From Psychrobium sp. MM17-31 (GTDB taxonomy: Bacteria; Pseudomonadota; Gammaproteobacteria; Enterobacterales; Psychrobiaceae), in the NCBI RefSeq assembly GCF_022347785.1, contig NZ_JAKRGA010000003.1:62001-126000 (forward strand): a DNA stretch of 64,000 nucleotides, in the 5' to 3' direction. Position 1 is the stretch's first letter. Each line of letters starts with the position of its first letter. The notes under the pieces were generated by a model, which was not told the origin of the DNA, searched no databases, and worked only from the letters and a program-made list of their open reading frames with translations. Shown here one piece after another: positions 8,382-16,820 of the stretch. The translations under genes were made by a program, and so were the position numbers.

Positions 8382-8457
8382 GGGTCATTAGCTCAGTTGG
8401 TAGAGCAGTGGACTTTTAATCCATTGGTCGTAGGTTCGAATCCTACATGACCCACCA
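8382..8457 (+). tRNA. tRNA-Lys (UUU), copy 7 of 7
   Basis: Identical to copy 1; 20-base spacer before it. No clear terminator follows in the 260 bases before the porin gene, and that stretch shows no other feature I can support. Confidence 0.98.
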
Positions 8458-8717
8458 ATCTCCTTGATATTCCGATTTTTATTCAGCTAAACTTATTAGC
8501 CATTAGTCTTACGTTTGCGTAAACTGCATCTTTTGATATAAACTCTCTTTCTCTGTTAGATCTAATAAGTCGTTGTTTTAAAAGCTTATAACAGTTTATT
8601 TTTAACAATCTTATTACAAAATGCCATATACGACCAAGGTCTTACGACTTTTTGCGCATTCCCAAGGATCTGTCTTTGCTTGATATTTGAACACACCTAA
8701 ACAAGGAGAATAAGAAC

Positions 8718-9788
8718 GTGTTATTAAAAAAACTAAAATTAAATAAAATAGCAATGACCGTTGCACTTGCGGCCGCTGCAACCACGGCGCAAGCTGGCTA
8801 TAAAATTAAGTTAACTGATAAAGATTCAATTGAATTTGGTGGTTATTTAAAGGCTGACGCTCGTTATGTGACGGGTGAAGTTGGCTATCGTGATTTCTGG
8901 ATCGGACAAGGTACACCAGTTGCAGACAGCAGTCAGTTTAAAATTCATGCAAAAGAAACCCGTTTTAATACTAAGTATACCCATGGCGATGTGATGGCGT
9001 TTATTGAAATGGATTTCTACGGCGGTGGCGGTAATGAAATTATTTCTAACTCGTCCCACCCACGTATTCGTCACGCATTTGTTAAGTATGACAAATGGCT
9101 GATGGGTCAAACGTGGTCAACCTTTATGAATACCAGCGCAATTGCCGAAACGGTAGATTTTGCAGGTGCGACTATGGGCTTAGTGTTCAACCGTCAAGGT
9201 CAGATCCGATACACTAATGGTGGGCTACAGCTTTCAATAGAGAATCCAGAAACCTGGGGCACAGACATTCATGGCGATGCAGCAAGTACTGCGAACGACA
9301 AAATCCCTGATATCGTAGGTAAATATACCTTTAAAGGTGATTGGGGTAACGTTTCTGTGGGTGCTGTTTTCCAAAAAGTAGATTCAGAAGTAAGTAATGA
9401 AACGGGTATCGGTTACTCGGTAGCTGGTCGCATTAAAACGGTTGGCAAAGATGACTTACGTTTCCAACTTCACATGGGACAAACAGGTCGTTATGTAGGT
9501 GTTGTAGCATCTCAAGGTTTGGTAAACGGTGAATATGAAGATCAAACAGCCTTCACTGTTGCTTATCGTCATTTCTGGAACGAAGGTGATCGTTCAACTA
9601 TTTACTATGGCTCTGTGGACACAGACTTAAGTAACAAAAACCGTAGTCAATTTGGCGTAAACTACTTTAAAGCATTAACCAATAAACTATCTGTTGGTAT
9701 GGAATACGGTCGCTTTACTCAAGATGATGATGGCGCTGAAGAAGTTAGTTCTGATTACTTGCAAATCTCAGCAGTATTCAAGTTCTAA
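8718..9788 (+). CDS. DcaP-like outer-membrane porin
   Basis: A 356-residue outer-membrane beta-barrel protein. The signal peptide (about residues 1-26, ending AAATTAQA) is followed by alternating amphipathic strands and ends in a C-terminal aromatic strand closing with F (QISAVFKF), the usual sorting signal for BamA. The early motif IEFGGYLKADARY and the segment around GQTWSTFMN resemble the DcaP trimeric porins, which take up small anionic solutes such as dicarboxylates; substrate is not predictable here. The start is GTG, with AAGGAG nine bases upstream. It stands alone, closed by a strong terminator. Confidence 0.85.
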   Translation: MLLKKLKLNKIAMTVALAAAATTAQAGYKIKLTDKDSIEFGGYLKADARYVTGEVGYRDFWIGQGTPVADSSQFKIHAKETRFNTKYTHGDVMAFIEMDFYGGGGNEIISNSSHPRIRHAFVKYDKWLMGQTWSTFMNTSAIAETVDFAGATMGLVFNRQGQIRYTNGGLQLSIENPETWGTDIHGDAASTANDKIPDIVGKYTFKGDWGNVSVGAVFQKVDSEVSNETGIGYSVAGRIKTVGKDDLRFQLHMGQTGRYVGVVASQGLVNGEYEDQTAFTVAYRHFWNEGDRSTIYYGSVDTDLSNKNRSQFGVNYFKALTNKLSVGMEYGRFTQDDDGAEEVSSDYLQISAVFKF

Positions 9789-9807
9789 TCACAACTTTTG
9801 TACAGTC

Positions 9808-9840
9808 AAAAAGCCAATGATTTTTCATTGGCTTTTTTGT
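9808..9840 (+). terminator. Terminator of the porin gene
   Basis: AAAAAGCCAATGA pairs with TCATTGGCTTTTT around a four-T loop, and the T-run continues for several bases. Confidence 0.85.
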
Positions 9841-9952
9841 TTTTACGCAAAGGGTTGGCGTAAAAATTACTTGTTGAATAACTTAGTATGAGGTAATAAT
9901 GAACCCTCATTGGAAAGTTTTATAAGACAACGTTGTTAAGGAGAAAGGTTGC

Positions 9953-10885
9953 ATGGCCTCAGGTAAATTTCGTTTGATAACCCGCAGTGATTTTGATGGA
10001 TTAGTGTCTGCTGTACTGCTAAAGCATCTGGGACTAGTAGAAGAAATACTCTTTGCACATCCCAAAGATATGCAAGATGGTAAAATAGAAGTAACCAGCA
10101 ACGATATTTCCACCAACCTCCCTTATGTGCCTGCCGTTCATATTGCATTTGATCACCATTTATCAGAAACAAAACGCAACGATAGTGGACTAAATAATCA
10201 TGTGATTGACGCTGACGCACCATCTGCTGCACGTGTTGTATGGCAATATTACGGCGGTCATCGCTCTTTCCCTGTCGAATGGGATGGGATGATGGAAGCG
10301 GTAGATAAAGGTGACTCTGCACAATTTAATATGGATGAAGTGATCAACCCAGAGGGTTGGGATTTATTAAACTTCATTATGGATGCGCGCACTGGCTTAG
10401 GGCGTTTTCGCGAGTTTCGCATTTCGAACTATCAATTGATGATGGAGCTCATTGATTGGTGTCGCACTTCGCCAATTGAAGAGATCATGCAAAAAGAAGA
10501 TGTTCAAGAGCGTGTCAAGTTATACCAAGATCAACAGGCGTTGTTTAAAGAGCAAGTTACTCGTTGTAGTACCGTTCACAAAAACCTTGTTGTGTTAGAT
10601 TTACGAGATGAAGAGGTTATTTACGCCGGTAATCGCTTCTTAATTTATGCGCTATTTCCACAGTGTAATATTTCGATTCATCAAATGTGGGGATTTAAGA
10701 AACAGAATATTGTTTTTGCAACAGGCAAGTCGATTTTTGATCGCTCGTCAAAGACAAACGTTGGCGATTTGATGCTTGAAAATAACGGCGGTGGCCACGA
10801 TGCGGCAGGCACCTGTCAAATTCCAATCGATGAAGCGGATGACGTATTGGAAAATCTGATTGCTCGTATTACCGCGGATGGTTAA
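9953..10885 (+). CDS. DHH-family phosphoesterase
   Basis: A 310-residue protein with the DHH signatures: DFDG at residues 13-16 and DHH at 67-69 (metal-binding catalytic motifs), plus a DHHA1-type GGGHDAAGT near 279-287. Relatives include exopolyphosphatase-like and oligoribonuclease or cyclic-dinucleotide phosphodiesterases (RecJ/NrnA superfamily). The precise substrate cannot be read from the sequence. The start ATG has AAGGAG nine bases upstream. The gene appears monocistronic, between the porin and apt. Confidence 0.85.
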   Translation: MASGKFRLITRSDFDGLVSAVLLKHLGLVEEILFAHPKDMQDGKIEVTSNDISTNLPYVPAVHIAFDHHLSETKRNDSGLNNHVIDADAPSAARVVWQYYGGHRSFPVEWDGMMEAVDKGDSAQFNMDEVINPEGWDLLNFIMDARTGLGRFREFRISNYQLMMELIDWCRTSPIEEIMQKEDVQERVKLYQDQQALFKEQVTRCSTVHKNLVVLDLRDEEVIYAGNRFLIYALFPQCNISIHQMWGFKKQNIVFATGKSIFDRSSKTNVGDLMLENNGGGHDAAGTCQIPIDEADDVLENLIARITADG

Positions 10886-10919
10886 TCCGTTTTAATTTTA
10901 AGCAGTTAAGCGACTTTTA

Positions 10920-10959
10920 AATGCCTTACTTAACAATCTCGTTGTTTTTGTAGGGCATT
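10920..10959 (+). promoter_or_regulatory. Hairpin between the DHH gene and apt
   Basis: AATGCCTTAC (10920-10929) pairs with GTAGGGCATT (10950-10959) through one G-U pair, and an inner AACAA/TTGTT stem lies in the loop. The downstream side is only weakly T-rich (ACTTCCTTT), so it may be a poor terminator. Confidence 0.4.
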
Positions 10960-10984
10960 ACTTCCTTTCAAATTCTGACTCCCC

Positions 10985-10990
10985 TATAAT
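10985..10990 (+). promoter_or_regulatory. Probable -10 element of apt
   Basis: A perfect TATAAT about 50 bases before the apt start; the region 17 bases upstream (TTCCTT) is a weak -35. Confidence 0.45.
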
Positions 10991-11041
10991 CGAAACAAAT
11001 TTCAAATGGCGCTATGCCACTAAAACAATAAAGTGAGTATC

Positions 11042-11587
11042 ATGGATCAACAATCTCTTGAGTATATTAAATCTAGCATTAAAGCTGTCGCAGACTATCC
11101 GAAAGAGGGGATCATGTTCCGCGATGTAACATCTTTACTAGAAGATCCTAAAGCTTTTGCGCTTACCGTAGAGTTATTGGCGGAAAAATTCTCAGAGGGT
11201 GGATTTACTAAGATCGTTGGCACTGAAGCACGCGGATTTATTTTCGGTGCGCCATTAGCGTTAGCGTTAGGCATTGGTTTTGTACCAGCCCGTAAGCCAG
11301 GTAAATTACCACGTAAAACAATTTCTCAAGACTACACCTTAGAGTACGGTACCGACACGCTGCAGATTCATGAAGATGCATTATCGAGCGATGACAAAGT
11401 ATTAATCGTTGATGATTTGTTGGCAACAGGCGGCACTGTAGAAGCAACGATTAAATTAATCAAACAAATTGGCGCTGAAGTATCTGATGCGGCCTTCGTT
11501 ATTTCATTACCAGACCTAGGCGGTGAGACACGTTTATCAGCGCTTGACGTTAATATCACAACGCTAGTTGAGTTTGAAGGCGAATAA
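11042..11587 (+). CDS. apt: Adenine phosphoribosyltransferase
   Basis: Converts adenine and PRPP to AMP in purine salvage, in the cytoplasm. It matches E. coli Apt along its length ([33 protein letters not shown]), with the PRPP-binding loop [13 protein letters not shown] at about residues 119-131. I chose the ATG at 11042 because the AAGTGAG just upstream looks like the ribosome-binding site used by other genes here (ribE, pyrC). An in-frame GTG at 11033 would add three residues but overlaps that site. The product has 181 residues. dnaX follows, as in E. coli (apt-dnaX-ybaB-recR). Confidence 0.96.
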   Translation: MDQQSLEYIKSSIKAVADYPKEGIMFRDVTSLLEDPKAFALTVELLAEKFSEGGFTKIVGTEARGFIFGAPLALALGIGFVPARKPGKLPRKTISQDYTLEYGTDTLQIHEDALSSDDKVLIVDDLLATGGTVEATIKLIKQIGAEVSDAAFVISLPDLGGETRLSALDVNITTLVEFEGE

Positions 11588-11616
11588 TTAATATCAATTG
11601 GGCGATTGAGGGCGAG

Positions 11617-14139
11617 ATGTCTTATCAAGTATTAGCGAGAAAGTGGCGACCGAGTAAGTTTGAAGAAGTTGTCGGTCAACAGCATGTATTGCAAGCACTA
11701 GTAAATGCGCTAGAGCAACAACGCTTGCACCATGCATATCTGTTTAGCGGTACACGAGGCGTCGGTAAAACCTCGATCGCTCGATTGCTCGCCAAATGCC
11801 TAAATTGTGAAGTCGCCGTTTCTGCTTCCCCTTGTGGAGAGTGTGAAAGTTGTCAGCAAATTGAGCAAGGCCGTTTTATTGATTTAATTGAAATCGATGC
11901 CGCCTCTCGCACCAAGGTAGAAGATACCCGCGAAATTCTCGATAACGTTCAATATAAGCCAACTCGCGCTCGTTATAAGATTTATCTTATTGACGAAGTG
12001 CACATGCTATCGCGCAGCAGTTTCAATGCACTTTTAAAAACCCTAGAAGAGCCGCCTGAGCACGTAAAGTTCTTATTTGCGACAACTGAGACTCAGAAAC
12101 TGCCAGTGACGATTTTATCTCGCTGTTTGCAATTTAATCTCAAGGCATTAAGTCCCCGTCAGATTTCTACCCAACTAGCCAACATATTAACTGCCGAAAA
12201 CATTAATTTTGACGAAGGCGCCCTAGGCTTATTGAGTCAAAGTGCAAAGGGCAGTATGCGTGACGCGTTAAGCTTAACCGATCAAGCTATTTCCCATGGA
12301 AGCGGCGCGTTAAGTCAAGATGTCGTCGGTCAGATGTTAGGGACTATCGATGTTGATCATAGCGCACAGCTTTTAACGCTTGCGCTAAATGGAGATGCAG
12401 CAGCTCTGTTTGCCTATTGCGAACAAGTAGCACAGCTTAGCCCTGACTTTGATGCGTTATTAGGGCAGATGATTGACAGCGTTCATTTCGCATCGATGGC
12501 ACAAGTAGTAAAGAACTCAGCAAGGCTTGCCAATCAGCCGCGTGGTGTGATCGCACTTGCTCAATACGACGCAGAATTGCTGCAATTGTTTTATAGCTTG
12601 CTATTGCAAGGGCGCAAAGAGTTACCATTTGCAAACGATCCACACAGTGGTTTTGAAATGGTATTGCTGCGTTTATTGGCATTTAAGCCCAAAACAATTA
12701 ACGTGCAAAGCGATGTTGAAAACGCTGAGCCGACCACAAATCATAAAGCTGAAGACGAAGATCAGACGCATGCAAATATGCTTGCACAAGAACAAGCGTC
12801 GATTATGGCTCAGGCTCAAGTCCAGCGTTCGTCAGCCGGTCCTGTCGGTTTAGCTGCTGTTAAAGCGGCGCTACACGGTGAAAAAAAAACTGAGCCCGTA
12901 GCGACCGTTGAGCAGGCGGAAACTAATGAGTCACAAGCTGAAAAACAAGGAGAGCTTAACGAGCAATCGCCTTCGACTGTTCAAGAGCACTCATCTTCTA
13001 TTGCGCCGCAACAAGGTGAAATGACACCAACTCCGTCACCAGAGCCTAAACTCGTCTCAGCGGAACCAATACAACAGGATACGTCAGCGCAAAGCGTTGC
13101 TATTGCACCAACACAAAACACTGCACCTGACCAATCAGTGAGTGACTCTGAAGAACCTGCTGTTTCAAAAATTGTATCGTCAGCGCCAGTTCCTTCACCT
13201 CAATCTGGTACTGACACAATGGCTTCAGACCCAATGGGTAATGCAGCGCAATCTGCAAATGATTTTAGCGACGAAGAAATGCTAAACATGTCAATGGCAA
13301 TGGCTCATGATGAGCACGAATACTACGAGCCAGTTGATATTAATCAGGCGCTACCAGAGCATAACGAAACAGCTTCTTCAAACAAGTTATCTAGCAGTAA
13401 TTTAGGTTCTTCAAATGACAATCAAGCCGCGTTGAATACCAAATTCAATGCCGGGGATATCAATGCGTTTTTACAAGCTAAAAATAAGCTGAAATCGAAA
13501 CGTGAGAGTAGCGAGGGGGATAGCGGAAAAAAGCCCCAAGCGGTAAGTGATGATCTAACGCAAAAATTCGGCGGTCACTTACCACAACAAACAAGCGACG
13601 TAATTGAGCAAACCGTAGATTCGTTACCAGTGGTAAGCCCTGAAAACTTAGTCGCTAAGACGAGTGCTATCCCAAATGATAATGCGCCTGTGGAAGATAC
13701 ACCTGTTGCTTTGGTTGAAGATCCCGCACTTTTGTTAGCGCCTAATTCAGATGATCCTTGGACCTTAATGATTGAAGAAATGGCTTTGGGCGGGCGATTG
13801 CGACAGCTCGCAATCCATTCTGTCTATGAGCGAACAGGCAATACAGTCCATTTATTATTGGCTAATGAACATCGCCATCTCAACGCAGAAACTGCATTAG
13901 ATGCCTTGTCGAAAAAGCTCACTGCGCTGCATGATGCACCTATTGAGCTTGAAGTAGAGATTGGCGACAATGAGGTTAAGACGCCGTTTGAAATCGCGCA
14001 AGATTTACATCAGCATCGTTTATCATTAGCGGCAGATTGCATAAAAGCAGACGAAGGTGTACTGAATTTTATTTCTCAGTTCGACGCTAATTTAGTAGAT
14101 GAGAGTATCAAATATCGCACGTTAAAAGCGATTAGCTAA
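11617..14139 (+). CDS. dnaX: DNA polymerase III subunits gamma/tau
   Basis: The clamp-loader ATPase and replisome organiser. Walker A GTRGVGKT is at residues 45-52, the zinc cysteines are C64, C73, C76 and C79, Walker B is in YLIDEVHML near 127, and the sensor/arginine-finger SRC is near 170. At 840 residues it is clearly longer than E. coli tau (643). The extra length is a disordered Q/S/E/P-rich linker from about 370 to 700, followed by the conserved tau C-terminal domain that binds polymerase alpha (DPWTLMIEEMALGGRLRQLA). A run of nine A at 12881-12889 could shift reading to a TGA at 12891 and make a gamma-sized product of 425 residues. Its stop codon is also the first base triplet of a repeat element. 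Confidence 0.97.
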   Translation: MSYQVLARKWRPSKFEEVVGQQHVLQALVNALEQQRLHHAYLFSGTRGVGKTSIARLLAKCLNCEVAVSASPCGECESCQQIEQGRFIDLIEIDAASRTKVEDTREILDNVQYKPTRARYKIYLIDEVHMLSRSSFNALLKTLEEPPEHVKFLFATTETQKLPVTILSRCLQFNLKALSPRQISTQLANILTAENINFDEGALGLLSQSAKGSMRDALSLTDQAISHGSGALSQDVVGQMLGTIDVDHSAQLLTLALNGDAAALFAYCEQVAQLSPDFDALLGQMIDSVHFASMAQVVKNSARLANQPRGVIALAQYDAELLQLFYSLLLQGRKELPFANDPHSGFEMVLLRLLAFKPKTINVQSDVENAEPTTNHKAEDEDQTHANMLAQEQASIMAQAQVQRSSAGPVGLAAVKAALHGEKKTEPVATVEQAETNESQAEKQGELNEQSPSTVQEHSSSIAPQQGEMTPTPSPEPKLVSAEPIQQDTSAQSVAIAPTQNTAPDQSVSDSEEPAVSKIVSSAPVPSPQSGTDTMASDPMGNAAQSANDFSDEEMLNMSMAMAHDEHEYYEPVDINQALPEHNETASSNKLSSSNLGSSNDNQAALNTKFNAGDINAFLQAKNKLKSKRESSEGDSGKKPQAVSDDLTQKFGGHLPQQTSDVIEQTVDSLPVVSPENLVAKTSAIPNDNAPVEDTPVALVEDPALLLAPNSDDPWTLMIEEMALGGRLRQLAIHSVYERTGNTVHLLLANEHRHLNAETALDALSKKLTALHDAPIELEVEIGDNEVKTPFEIAQDLHQHRLSLAADCIKADEGVLNFISQFDANLVDESIKYRTLKAIS
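12880..12893 (+). promoter_or_regulatory. Candidate dnaX frameshift or transcriptional-slippage site
   Basis: Codons 422-424 read GAA AAA AAA followed by ACT, giving nine consecutive A. A -1 slip (or one extra A in the mRNA) reads AAC then TGA, ending the protein at 425 residues, close to the 431 of E. coli gamma. No obvious downstream hairpin or upstream stimulatory Shine-Dalgarno is seen. Confidence 0.6.
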
Positions 14140-14333
14140 CCTGAATTTGGGTTAAGAGATGATATTAGATGCGTATTATCAATAAATTGCCACATACACT
14201 TTCTGATTAGTCATTTTCTTCGATAACAAGGAAAATCTGCGCGTCAATAGCTTCGCCTATTGCAAGTAGATTTAACGTAGTTAGCGGTGGAAAGGGCTTT
14301 CAGAAAGGCATTTGTTAGCCCGAGTTTAGGTTA
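14137..14333 (+). repeat. Dispersed MITE-like repeat, copy A (197 bp)
   Basis: Copy A shares a series of blocks with the reverse complement of 49904-50074: TTAAGAGATGATAT (14152-14165, exact), CTTTCTGAT, TTTCTTCGATA, and CAAGTAGATTTAACG (14263-14277, one mismatch). Its ends are imperfect inverted repeats (TAACCTGAATTTGGGTTA against the complement of TTAGCCCGAGTTTAGGTTA). Copy A carries about 26 additional internal bases. It has no coding capacity and starts exactly at the dnaX stop codon. The rest of the gap to ybaB (14334-14455) holds a small hairpin CAAGTGA/TCACTTG and a weak promoter pair (TTGTGC, 16 bases, TAAAAT). Confidence 0.7.
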
Positions 14334-14455
14334 CTTAACCCTTGAATTTCACGCAAGTGACCTTATATTTCACTTGTGCCTCGCAGCAGAGCGAGTAAAA
14401 TAATATAAAAATGTGCGGTGTATATTTTCGCACTCAATCAACAAAGAGAGACATT

Positions 14456-14785
14456 ATGTTTGGTAAAGGCGGTATGGGCAACTTAATGAAGCAAGCCCAG
14501 AAAATGCAAGACGATATGGCAAAAGCTCAGCAAGAGATTGCTAATATGGAAGTGACTGGTGAGTCAGGTGCTGGTTTAGTTAAAATTACGATGACCGGTA
14601 ATCACAATGTTCGTCGTGTTGAAATCGATCCTGATCTAATGGAAGACGACAAAGAGATGCTAGAAGATTTGATCGCTGCGGCAATCAATGATGCAGCACG
14701 TCGTGTTGAAGAGACTAACAAAGAGAAAATGGCAGCAGTAACTGGCGGTATGCAATTACCACCAGGCATGAAAATGCCATTCTAA
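14456..14785 (+). CDS. ybaB: Nucleoid-associated protein YbaB/EbfC
   Basis: A 109-residue DNA-binding protein of the YbaB/EbfC family, nearly collinear with E. coli YbaB ([20 protein letters not shown] at the start, [11 protein letters not shown] at the end). It forms a dimer that binds DNA and influences nucleoid structure. The ATG at 14456 is chosen over an in-frame upstream start because it matches the conserved N-terminus and has AGAGAG upstream. It keeps the classical dnaX-ybaB-recR order, but here a repeat element separates it from dnaX and a terminator separates it from recR. Confidence 0.97.
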   Translation: MFGKGGMGNLMKQAQKMQDDMAKAQQEIANMEVTGESGAGLVKITMTGNHNVRRVEIDPDLMEDDKEMLEDLIAAAINDAARRVEETNKEKMAAVTGGMQLPPGMKMPF

Positions 14786-14800
14786 GACACTGTCTAATAA

Positions 14801-14825
14801 AAAGCGCTGCAAAGCGCTTTTTTTT
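14801..14825 (+). terminator. Terminator after ybaB
   Basis: AAAGCGCT, loop GCAA, AGCGCTTT, then a run of eight T. It separates ybaB from recR, although recR starts only 40 bases later. Confidence 0.8.
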
Positions 14826-14864
14826 GCGCTCAAATTCCCACTATCAATTACAACAAGAACTACT

Positions 14865-15467
14865 ATGAAGTTTAGCCCTTACATTACTGATCTTATTGAC
14901 GGCTTAACCTGCCTACCAGGTGTTGGTCCTAAGTCTGCGCAGCGTATGGCGTTTCAATTACTTGAGCGCAATCGTGAAGGAGGCCTTAATTTGGCTAAGG
15001 CTCTAGATAATGCGATGAGCCACGTCAAGCATTGCAGTGTGTGCCGTACGCTAACAGAGCAAGATGTATGTCATTTGTGTAGTAACCCCAAACGGTTAGA
15101 GAGTAAGCAGCTTTGCGTTGTGGAGACGCCCGCTGATGTTATTGCATTTGAGCAGACAGGCTATTACTACGGACGCTATTTTGTATTGATGGGGCATTTA
15201 TCTCCATTAGACGGTATTGGTCCAGATGATATTGGTTTAGATAGGTTTGAGAAATTGATCGAGTCAGGTGAATTTAGCGAAGTTATCTTGGCCACAAACC
15301 CTACGGTTGAAGGTGAGGCGACGGCTCACTATATCGCGGATATTTGTAACGATTATGATATTCAAGCGAGCCGCATAGCCCACGGCGTCCCTGTCGGTAG
15401 TGAGTTGGAATATGTTGACGGCACCACCTTGAGTCATTCATTTAACGGGCGTGTTGCCATTAAATAA
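14865..15467 (+). CDS. recR: Recombination mediator RecR
   Basis: RecR works with RecO (and RecF) to load RecA at gaps. The 200-residue product has the helix-hairpin-helix [17 protein letters not shown] (residues 14-30), a four-cysteine zinc finger at C57, C60, C69 and C72, a Toprim domain ([17 protein letters not shown] onward), and the C-terminal Walker-like end. The length equals the family norm. It follows ybaB as in most gammaproteobacteria. Confidence 0.97.
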   Translation: MKFSPYITDLIDGLTCLPGVGPKSAQRMAFQLLERNREGGLNLAKALDNAMSHVKHCSVCRTLTEQDVCHLCSNPKRLESKQLCVVETPADVIAFEQTGYYYGRYFVLMGHLSPLDGIGPDDIGLDRFEKLIESGEFSEVILATNPTVEGEATAHYIADICNDYDIQASRIAHGVPVGSELEYVDGTTLSHSFNGRVAIK

Positions 15468-15475
15468 TGTTAATA

Positions 15476-15788
15476 GTCACAGGGATGTGACGTTTAGCAT
15501 GTCGAGCTAGCGCCTTCCAACACAGCGAATTCGGCGAGCTGCGTTCTGCTACGCAAAACGGTCTCTTGATTCGCATCGCGATTAACTGATTTATCTATTT
15601 GAACTATTTATAATTTTTATAGGAAAGTGGTGCGCGATACAAGACTTGAACTTGTGACATCTAGCATGTCGAGCTAGCGCCTTCCAACACAGCGAATTCG
15701 GCGAGCTGCTGCGCAAAACGGTCTCTTGATTCGCATCGCGATTAACTGATTTATCTATTTGAACTATTTAGAAATTTAATGAGGAAAG
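15476..15788 (-). repeat. Tandem tRNA-Val-tail repeats downstream of the tRNA-Val genes
   Basis: Two repeat units of about 161-167 bp lie left of the tRNA-Val pair (downstream in its direction of transcription). Each carries part of the tRNA: 15628-15681 matches the 3' end through the anticodon stem almost exactly, and 15495-15510 keeps only the anticodon-stem segment. After the tRNA part both have CTTCCAACACAGCGAATTCG, then CAAAACGGTCTCTTGATTCG, and an AT-rich tail. The left unit carries a 9-10 base difference near 15543. A short GTCAC/GTGAC hairpin (15476-15491) closes the series next to recR. The layout recalls the 178-bp rtT repeats behind E. coli tyrT. Confidence 0.65.
15628..15704 (-). 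pseudogene. Degenerate tRNA-Val remnant
   Basis: The 3' acceptor strand, CCA, T-arm, variable loop and anticodon arm (anticodon GAC) are intact. The 5' half is changed beyond folding: only fragments such as GTTGG of the D-loop remain recognisable. It cannot form the acceptor stem, so it is not a working tRNA. Confidence 0.7.
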
Positions 15789-15864
15789 TGGTGCGCGATA
15801 CAAGACTTGAACTTGTGACATCTAGCATGTCGAGCTAGCGCTCTACCAACTGAGCTAATCGCGC
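15789..15864 (-). tRNA. tRNA-Val (GAC), copy 2
   Basis: A 76-base cloverleaf on the minus strand: acceptor GCGCGAT/ATCGCGC, D-arm GCTC...GAGC, anticodon stem CTAGC/GCTAG with loop TCGACAT (anticodon GAC), T-arm ACAAG/CTTGT, and encoded CCA. Identical to copy 1 except for its flanks. Confidence 0.97.
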
Positions 15865-15902
15865 ATTAACGGTATGGGTAATACATTCAATCGGTTATGA
15901 AG

Positions 15903-15978
15903 TGGTGCGCGATACAAGACTTGAACTTGTGACATCTAGCATGTCGAGCTAGCGCTCTACCAACTGAGCTAATCGCGC
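15903..15978 (-). tRNA. tRNA-Val (GAC), copy 1
   Basis: A 76-base minus-strand tRNA, nearest to the promoter at 16011-16039, with anticodon GAC and encoded CCA. The 38-base spacer to copy 2 differs from the repeat spacers further left. Confidence 0.97.
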
Positions 15979-16010
15979 ATTTCATAACAATTACCTTGTT
16001 AACGAGCGCT

Positions 16011-16039
16011 ATCATATAGCTGCCAAAATTTATTGGCAA
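16011..16039 (-). promoter_or_regulatory. Promoter of the tRNA-Val operon
   Basis: On the minus strand TTGCCA (plus 16034-16039), a 17-base spacer and TATGAT (plus 16011-16016) are followed by the GC-rich discriminator AGCGCTCG. This is a strong stable-RNA promoter. Confidence 0.65.
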
Positions 16040-16169
16040 GCCATTTTTAGATTTAAGTGTGTGATTGAGCAGGGATTGTACAGTGTTAATGCCCACACTA
16101 ATTTCTTTGTGACAAATAAATTGGTTGGTGTAAATTAACACCTAAATTCAAATCTAAAGTGAGTAATCG

Positions 16170-16784
16170 ATGTTTACAGGTATTATTCAGGCGATGGCGC
16201 CTATTGCCTCTCTCGAAAAGCAAGATAATTTATGGCGTTTCGGCATGAAATTTAGTGGTGCATTGTTGGAAAACCTTCAGCATGGCGCTAGCGTAGCACA
16301 TAATGGTGTTTGTTTAACCGTCGCAGGTCAAACTTCCGATATCGTCTATTTCGATGTGATGGATGAAACACTTAAGGTGACAAACCTTTCACAATGTCAG
16401 GTTGGCGACGTACTCAACATCGAGCGAGCGATGCGCTATGGCGACGAGGTTGGCGGTCATATTCTTTCAGGACATGTTGCAATGGGGGCAACGCTCATCG
16501 AGCGTGAAGCAACTGACACCAATTCGAGACTGCGCTTTAGCTGCGATGAAAAATGGATGAAATATATTCTGCCTAAAGGGTTTGCAGCGATTGATGGTGC
16601 GAGTTTAACTATTGGCGAAGTGGGTAAGAATTGGTTTGAAGTTTATTTGATCCCTGAGACGAGATCATTAACCACGTTAGACAGCAAGTTGCTTGGTAGT
16701 GTCTATAACATTGAAATAGACAGCCAAACACAGGCGATTGTTGATACCGTTGAGCGTGTAATGGCACAGAAGTTTCAGCAGTAA
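16170..16784 (+). CDS. ribE: Riboflavin synthase, alpha subunit
   Basis: Dismutates two 6,7-dimethyl-8-ribityllumazine molecules into riboflavin. The 204-residue product has two lumazine-binding repeats: residues 1-97 starting MFTGIIQ, and about 98-190 starting GHILSGHVAMGATL. Motifs SVAHNGVCLTV and AIDGASLTIGEV are clear. It resembles the E. coli protein (called RibC there) throughout. It stands outside any rib operon in this window. AAGTGAG precedes the ATG. Confidence 0.95.
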   Translation: MFTGIIQAMAPIASLEKQDNLWRFGMKFSGALLENLQHGASVAHNGVCLTVAGQTSDIVYFDVMDETLKVTNLSQCQVGDVLNIERAMRYGDEVGGHILSGHVAMGATLIEREATDTNSRLRFSCDEKWMKYILPKGFAAIDGASLTIGEVGKNWFEVYLIPETRSLTTLDSKLLGSVYNIEIDSQTQAIVDTVERVMAQKFQQ

Positions 16785-16820
16785 TCCGTAATTGAGCCTT
16801 GTATTGTGAATTAGCTTAGA

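Noticed and set aside
7754-8457. Regular tandem repeat that could be read as a CRISPR array
   Set aside because: The 76-base repeats fold as complete tRNA-Lys cloverleaves with CCA ends, spacers vary in length, and there are no cas genes.
15476-15788. tRNA-Val remnants as attachment sites of an integrated island
   Set aside because: There is no integrase or foreign cargo between them; the units lie in direct tandem with a shared spacer, which fits local duplication better. Old island loss is not excluded.
15887-16141. Leftward 84-codon frame across the tRNA-Val copy
   Set aside because: It overlaps a complete tRNA gene and its promoter, so it is unlikely to be translated.
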